From Myxococcales bacterium (GTDB lineage: Bacteria > Myxococcota_A > Polyangia > Polyangiales > GCA-016699535): a stretch of 64,000 nucleotides of DNA. A program made the position numbers and the translations under genes. The DNA is taken from assembly GCA_016699535.1 (NCBI GenBank), contig CP064980.1:3790001-3854000 (forward strand), given 5' to 3'. Under the pieces are notes generated by a model, which was not told the origin of the DNA, ran no database searches, and saw only the letters and a list, made by a program, of their open reading frames with translations. This document shows, one piece after another, positions 60,819-64,000 of this stretch; within the stretch, counting starts at the first letter, position 1, and each line of letters starts with the position of its first letter.

Positions 60819-62276
60819 TCAATGGCAGCCGACAGCGGTTAGATTGCTCCAGCGGGCTTTGGCGACATGGCTTTTGACGAGAGCTTCGATGAGATCAAGT
60901 CGTGCTGATGCGCTGCTCTGTTCGCGGAGATTAACGAACATAAGATTACCCATGCCGGAATCAAAGCGAGTGCGTTCGCCCTCTGCCAGTTTTTCCGCGG
61001 TTTGAACAAGTTTATTTACGATTTGCGCTTGGCGATGAGCCGCTTTTAGGGCTGATGCTGCATCGTGAACTGAGGTGACAAGATTGTCTCTGACATAGCG
61101 CAGTTTTTCTTTTGCTTCCATGATCTCGGCTTTACGTTGTGTCAATCGGCCGCGTTCAGGGCGCAGCAAAAGTGGCATACTAAAGGTCACGCCACCCTCA
61201 AAAACTGTGCCAGGCAAGGTCGTGTTGCGTGAAGCATCCCCAAGGTCGCGTGAAAGCTGTGCTTTTAAATCAACCTGTGGCGCGAATTGGTTTTTAGCAA
61301 GATCGAGTGTTACGCCGTAGGCCTCAACTTTGGCAAGCTCGCTTCTAAGTAAAGGATGGCATTGCGATACTTGCCTCAACGCCGCTTGCGTATCGAGGGT
61401 GGGAGCTTCCAAAACAAGTATATCGTGTGGCAGCTCAGTGGGCTGTGCAAGGAGCGGTCGTCCTTGCGAATCACGCAAAAACATCGAAAGTGCAATCGTA
61501 CTTTGCTCAAAATGCCGAGTGGCTTTAATTAGACCTTCCTTGCGTTCGAGTACCATACGCTGATTGTCCCAAAGATCAAACTCCGTGACCGCACCAGCCG
61601 ATAAACGCTGGCTCAATTGTCTATCGCGTTCTTCTGCAAGCTCAAGTAGCTCCAAGGCCACTTCCCGCGCCAAGCCAGCGGCAACCCATTGCCAATAGTG
61701 TTTGATGGCTTGAAGCTCGAGGCTCAGGGAAGTAGCTCGAACAACTTGCTCGCTTGCGTGCAGAAGCTTTTCTTGGCTGCGAATCTTGGCACGGCGCTCA
61801 TCAATCGGACCTCCGCGCCACAAAGGAACTTGCACTCCGCCACGTACTTCACCACCGCCCAGTGTCTCATCGGAATAATAGCTTGGGTAGCGCTCATCTT
61901 CGAGACCTAGACCAAGACGATAACCCGCAAAGAGCTCAGCGCCCCAAAGCCCCGTGGCCTGTTTTAGGCCAACATCGAGGCTTCGTAATTCGTAATAACC
62001 TCCGCTCCGGGATTTGCCCGAAGCTTCAAGCCGCGGATCGAATCCACCATCGGCTTCGGTAAGTTTTCCCTCGGCTTGCTTAAGTTGCTCAAGAGCGATC
62101 CGAATGTGTGGATGATGCTTTTGCACGGAACGAACTACGTCTTCAGGATGAAGGACTTGCTCTTTGCGACGCTTATCAGCTTGCTCCGCAAAAGACTCGA
62201 TTGGCATAGCAAAGTTGATAAAAAGGGCAGCGACAATCCAGCACAGTAATTTGATAAAGAGAATGATGCCCTTCAT
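60819..62276 (-). CDS. TolC-family outer-membrane efflux protein
   Basis: 485 aa. A signal peptide (MKGIILFIKLLCWIVAALF) is followed by two repeats of the OEP fold: KHHPHIRIALEQLKQAEGKLTEADGGFDP and SQCHPLLRSELAKVEAYGVTLDLAKNQFAPQVDL, each leading into long coiled-coil helices. The C-terminal region has the TolC-like ARLDLIEALVKSHVAKA. It forms the outer-membrane channel of an ABC-HlyD exporter encoded immediately upstream; its ATG overlaps the HlyD stop by four bases. No outer-membrane lipobox is seen. Confidence 0.88.
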   Translation of the reverse strand: MKGIILFIKLLCWIVAALFINFAMPIESFAEQADKRRKEQVLHPEDVVRSVQKHHPHIRIALEQLKQAEGKLTEADGGFDPRLEASGKSRSGGYYELRSLDVGLKQATGLWGAELFAGYRLGLGLEDERYPSYYSDETLGGGEVRGGVQVPLWRGGPIDERRAKIRSQEKLLHASEQVVRATSLSLELQAIKHYWQWVAAGLAREVALELLELAEERDRQLSQRLSAGAVTEFDLWDNQRMVLERKEGLIKATRHFEQSTIALSMFLRDSQGRPLLAQPTELPHDILVLEAPTLDTQAALRQVSQCHPLLRSELAKVEAYGVTLDLAKNQFAPQVDLKAQLSRDLGDASRNTTLPGTVFEGGVTFSMPLLLRPERGRLTQRKAEIMEAKEKLRYVRDNLVTSVHDAASALKAAHRQAQIVNKLVQTAEKLAEGERTRFDSGMGNLMFVNLREQSSASARLDLIEALVKSHVAKARWSNLTAVGCH

Positions 62277-63602
62277 GACGAACCCTTCGTCTTGTCCGGA
62301 GGCGGCGGGCTAGTAGCTGGCGGAAAACCATTGAACTGTCGCCATATTTCAAAGCCAAGTGGTACCTGGCGTAGTAGAAACCAGCCTTTCGCACGCACAC
62401 CTTGCCTCAAATAGTTCGGGTTGGGCCAAGGCTCATCCTTGGGATCTGGCACCACGAGGATACGAAAATTGCCTTGGCCATCATCGGCAGCGTCTACAAA
62501 GGCTACTCGACCACCGAAGGTTCCTGCGGCGACCGACGGCCACCCTGAGAACTGAATGGCAGGCCAGCCTTCGAACTGTAACCTGACTTTATAGTTGCGA
62601 CGAATCAACGCCGCATCGTTACCATCCACAAAAAGTGCCACGGCGCGATCATCCACATCAGGTACCATGACGGCTAACACAGCGCCTTGTTTGACTTGTT
62701 CGCCACCCTGGCGCACCAGCACCCTTAATATCGTACCGTCTGCTGGTGCGACCACAGTTTGCTGTTTCTGCCGGGCAATATCGACATCAAGACGGGCAAG
62801 CGTCGCATTGGTCGAAGCGATATCGGTTTGCGCGCTTTGCAGCGATGCCTCGGCATCGGAGATGCTCGCTTGGCTTGAGGCCTGAGCCTGATTAAGATTG
62901 GCGCGCTCTTGCTCGAGCTTTTGCTTCGCCGCACGCACCTCCGCTTCAGACGATTGCACTTTAGCTTGGCTTTGACGAAAAGCTAGCTCGGCAAGCTCAA
63001 GATCGCGCACTGACGCCAAGCCCTCTTCTTTAAGCTTTTGTTGCCGAGTGAAATTAATTTGGTTGGTTTCAAACTCGGCTTTGGCTGCTTGCAAATCTTG
63101 CTCTTTGGAAGCAAGTTCCTCAGTCGTGATTTGCACTTTGGCTCGCGCTGAATCGATCTGGGCGCGCTGCGAAGCACGCAAGGATGCAATCCGGGACTCA
63201 AGGTTTTCTACACGAGCGATTTGCGCGGCGTAGCGTAACTCAACAGCTGTACGTTCGTTGCCCATGCGATCCAGGAATTAGCGCATCGTTGTCAGCAAGC
63301 TCAACCACAGGCTCCCCAGCTTTGATTTTGTCACCCTCGTTAACGAACCAACGCGCTACTCGGCCATCGATCGTGGCCTCTATTTGTTGTTGACGCTGAT
63401 TCGGGACATAGGCCATGACCTGACCACTCCCTTGCACATTCTGCTGCCACGGAGCCACCAAGCAGGTAACAAAAAAAATTAGCATAGCCAGAGCAAGTGT
63501 CTTGGCAACAGGCTTGGCACTGCCTGGTGGGGGAACTAATTCCACAGCATTCATGGTTTGCACTTCGCCCAGAGGGAGCTTGGTATGTTCAAGCTCAGAC
63601 AT
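62273..63602 (-). CDS. HlyD-type membrane fusion protein, one frameshift
   Basis: The start is ATG 63602, chosen because GAGGAGA precedes it and it overlaps the ABC gene by eight bases. The N-terminal frame has one membrane helix (LALAMLIFFVTCLVAPWQ) and biotinyl-lipoyl-like strands ending ELADNDALI. At a GG pair near 63274 one base is extra, and the frame resumes DRMGNERTAVELRYAAQIARVENLESRI. Long hairpin helices and a beta-barrel domain (VVAPADGTILRVLVRQGGEQVKQGAVLAVMVP) follow. Correction gives 442 aa. It links the ABC pump to the TolC channel. Confidence 0.85.
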
Positions 63603-64000
63603 CAACGCTCTCCTCGGAAAAATCGATGCTGCGGTCACACCAGGTGTAAAGCAAAGGCTGCTCCGACAAGGCAAGGATAGAAAGGTTTGAAAATTGTGGT
63701 AGCGAAGAAGCTAACGCCGTTTGCGCATCGGGCGGGAGCCTATCGAATACCTGATCCAAGATCACAAGAACTGGATGTCCTACCAGTACCCGAGCCAATG
63801 TCAGTCGCAGCAGTTGCCCGTAGGACAAAGGTGCTCCTTTGGGACCAAGCTCAGTGTGCAAGCCTTGTGGTAGATGGCGAATATCATTTTTGAGCCCAAC
63901 TGCATCCAGTAGCTCCCAAATGTCTTCTGAGGATAGCGTTGCATCTGCTGCGCACATGTTATCTCTAATACTTCCCGGCAGGGCCTCAGCATCTCGAACT
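63595..64000 (-). CDS. ABC exporter ATPase, N-terminal part beyond window; degenerate catalytic site
   Basis: Open frame to the right edge (135 codons in window). The end of a nucleotide-binding domain is recognised: LPGSIRDNM, PQGLHTELGPKGAPLSYGQLLRLTLARVL (signature LSYGQ instead of LSGGQ) and VLVILDQVFDRLPP as Walker B, where the catalytic Glu is Gln. The H-loop region, LALSEQPLLYTWCDR, has no His at the expected place. It lies upstream of, and overlaps, the HlyD gene, so it is the pump of a type I-like export system. The transmembrane part lies outside the window. A low ATPase or regulatory half is possible. Confidence 0.75.
   Translation of the reverse strand, partial: VRDAEALPGSIRDNMCAADATLSSEDIWELLDAVGLKNDIRHLPQGLHTELGPKGAPLSYGQLLRLTLARVLVGHPVLVILDQVFDRLPPDAQTALASSLPQFSNLSILALSEQPLLYTWCDRSIDFSEESVDV

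Noticed and set aside
1..64000. CRISPR array, prophage or integron in the window
   Set aside because: No regularly spaced direct repeats with unique spacers, no phage structural genes and no integrase were seen.

Overview
The window most resembles a chromosome segment of a Myxococcota-type (former deltaproteobacterial) organism of moderate G+C. The case is inferential. A very large secreted protein ends in a MYXO-CTERM-like tail (Cys-rich point, hydrophobic helix, RRRR). There are Cys-rich CDDGN repeats, a PEGA-domain Ser/Thr kinase in an operon with lipoproteins, a DUF1552/DUF1592 pair, and many Asp/Ser-rich lipoproteins. No rRNA or other phylogenetic marker was available to settle the lineage.

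Layout. 1-1529: two minus-strand envelope proteins. 1868-5064: an SbcD/SbcC-like nuclease/ATPase pair. 5272-9819: a lectin plus C25-peptidase surface protein. 9822-14550: a parvulin, a cardiolipin synthase, an HTTM membrane pair and an N-acyltransferase. 14604-18633: a DUF4038 lipoprotein, a frameshifted IS1595-type transposase, and a lipoprotein/beta-barrel pair. 18964-23144: a four-gene operon of lipoprotein, TPR protein, PEGA kinase and lipoprotein. 23218-29932 (minus): a compact histidine operon, hisG-hisCB-hisH-hisF-hisAIE-hisD. It packs nine activities into six ORFs through two fusions (HisC-HisB and HisA-HisI-HisE). A leader peptide with four consecutive His codons and mutually exclusive hairpins, a classical attenuator, precedes it. 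30139-38519: a four-repeat lipoprotein, then an osmotic-stress cluster (mscS, BCCT transporter, M42 hydrolase, asnO-like amidotransferase, ngg) that should make and manage the osmolyte N-acetylglutaminylglutamine amide. 38805-40889: an EF-G paralogue. 40890-48086: an accessory stretch of repeats, insertion-sequence debris, a truncated usp gene, a Zn-ribbon/deoxyribosyltransferase-like protein and an AbiE toxin-antitoxin pair. 48201-56071: a YfhO-like membrane protein, a secreted protein, a histidine kinase, rph and rdgB. 56140-57436: tRNA-Pro, tRNA-Arg and decayed tRNA copies. 57445-60599: the DUF1552/DUF1592 pair. 60819-64000: a TolC/HlyD/ABC exporter, with the ABC gene cut by the window edge.

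Two features run across the window. First, a ~164-bp palindromic MITE-like repeat occurs three times with TA ends. One copy supplies the TAG stop codon of both convergent genes flanking it. Another sits inside one copy of a locally duplicated sequence whose other copy is unoccupied. Second, at least nine conserved genes or modules carry single-base frameshifts, often in short homopolymers, and the correct frame resumes at once. I annotate these as single genes and flag consensus error as the likeliest cause, with real decay as the alternative.
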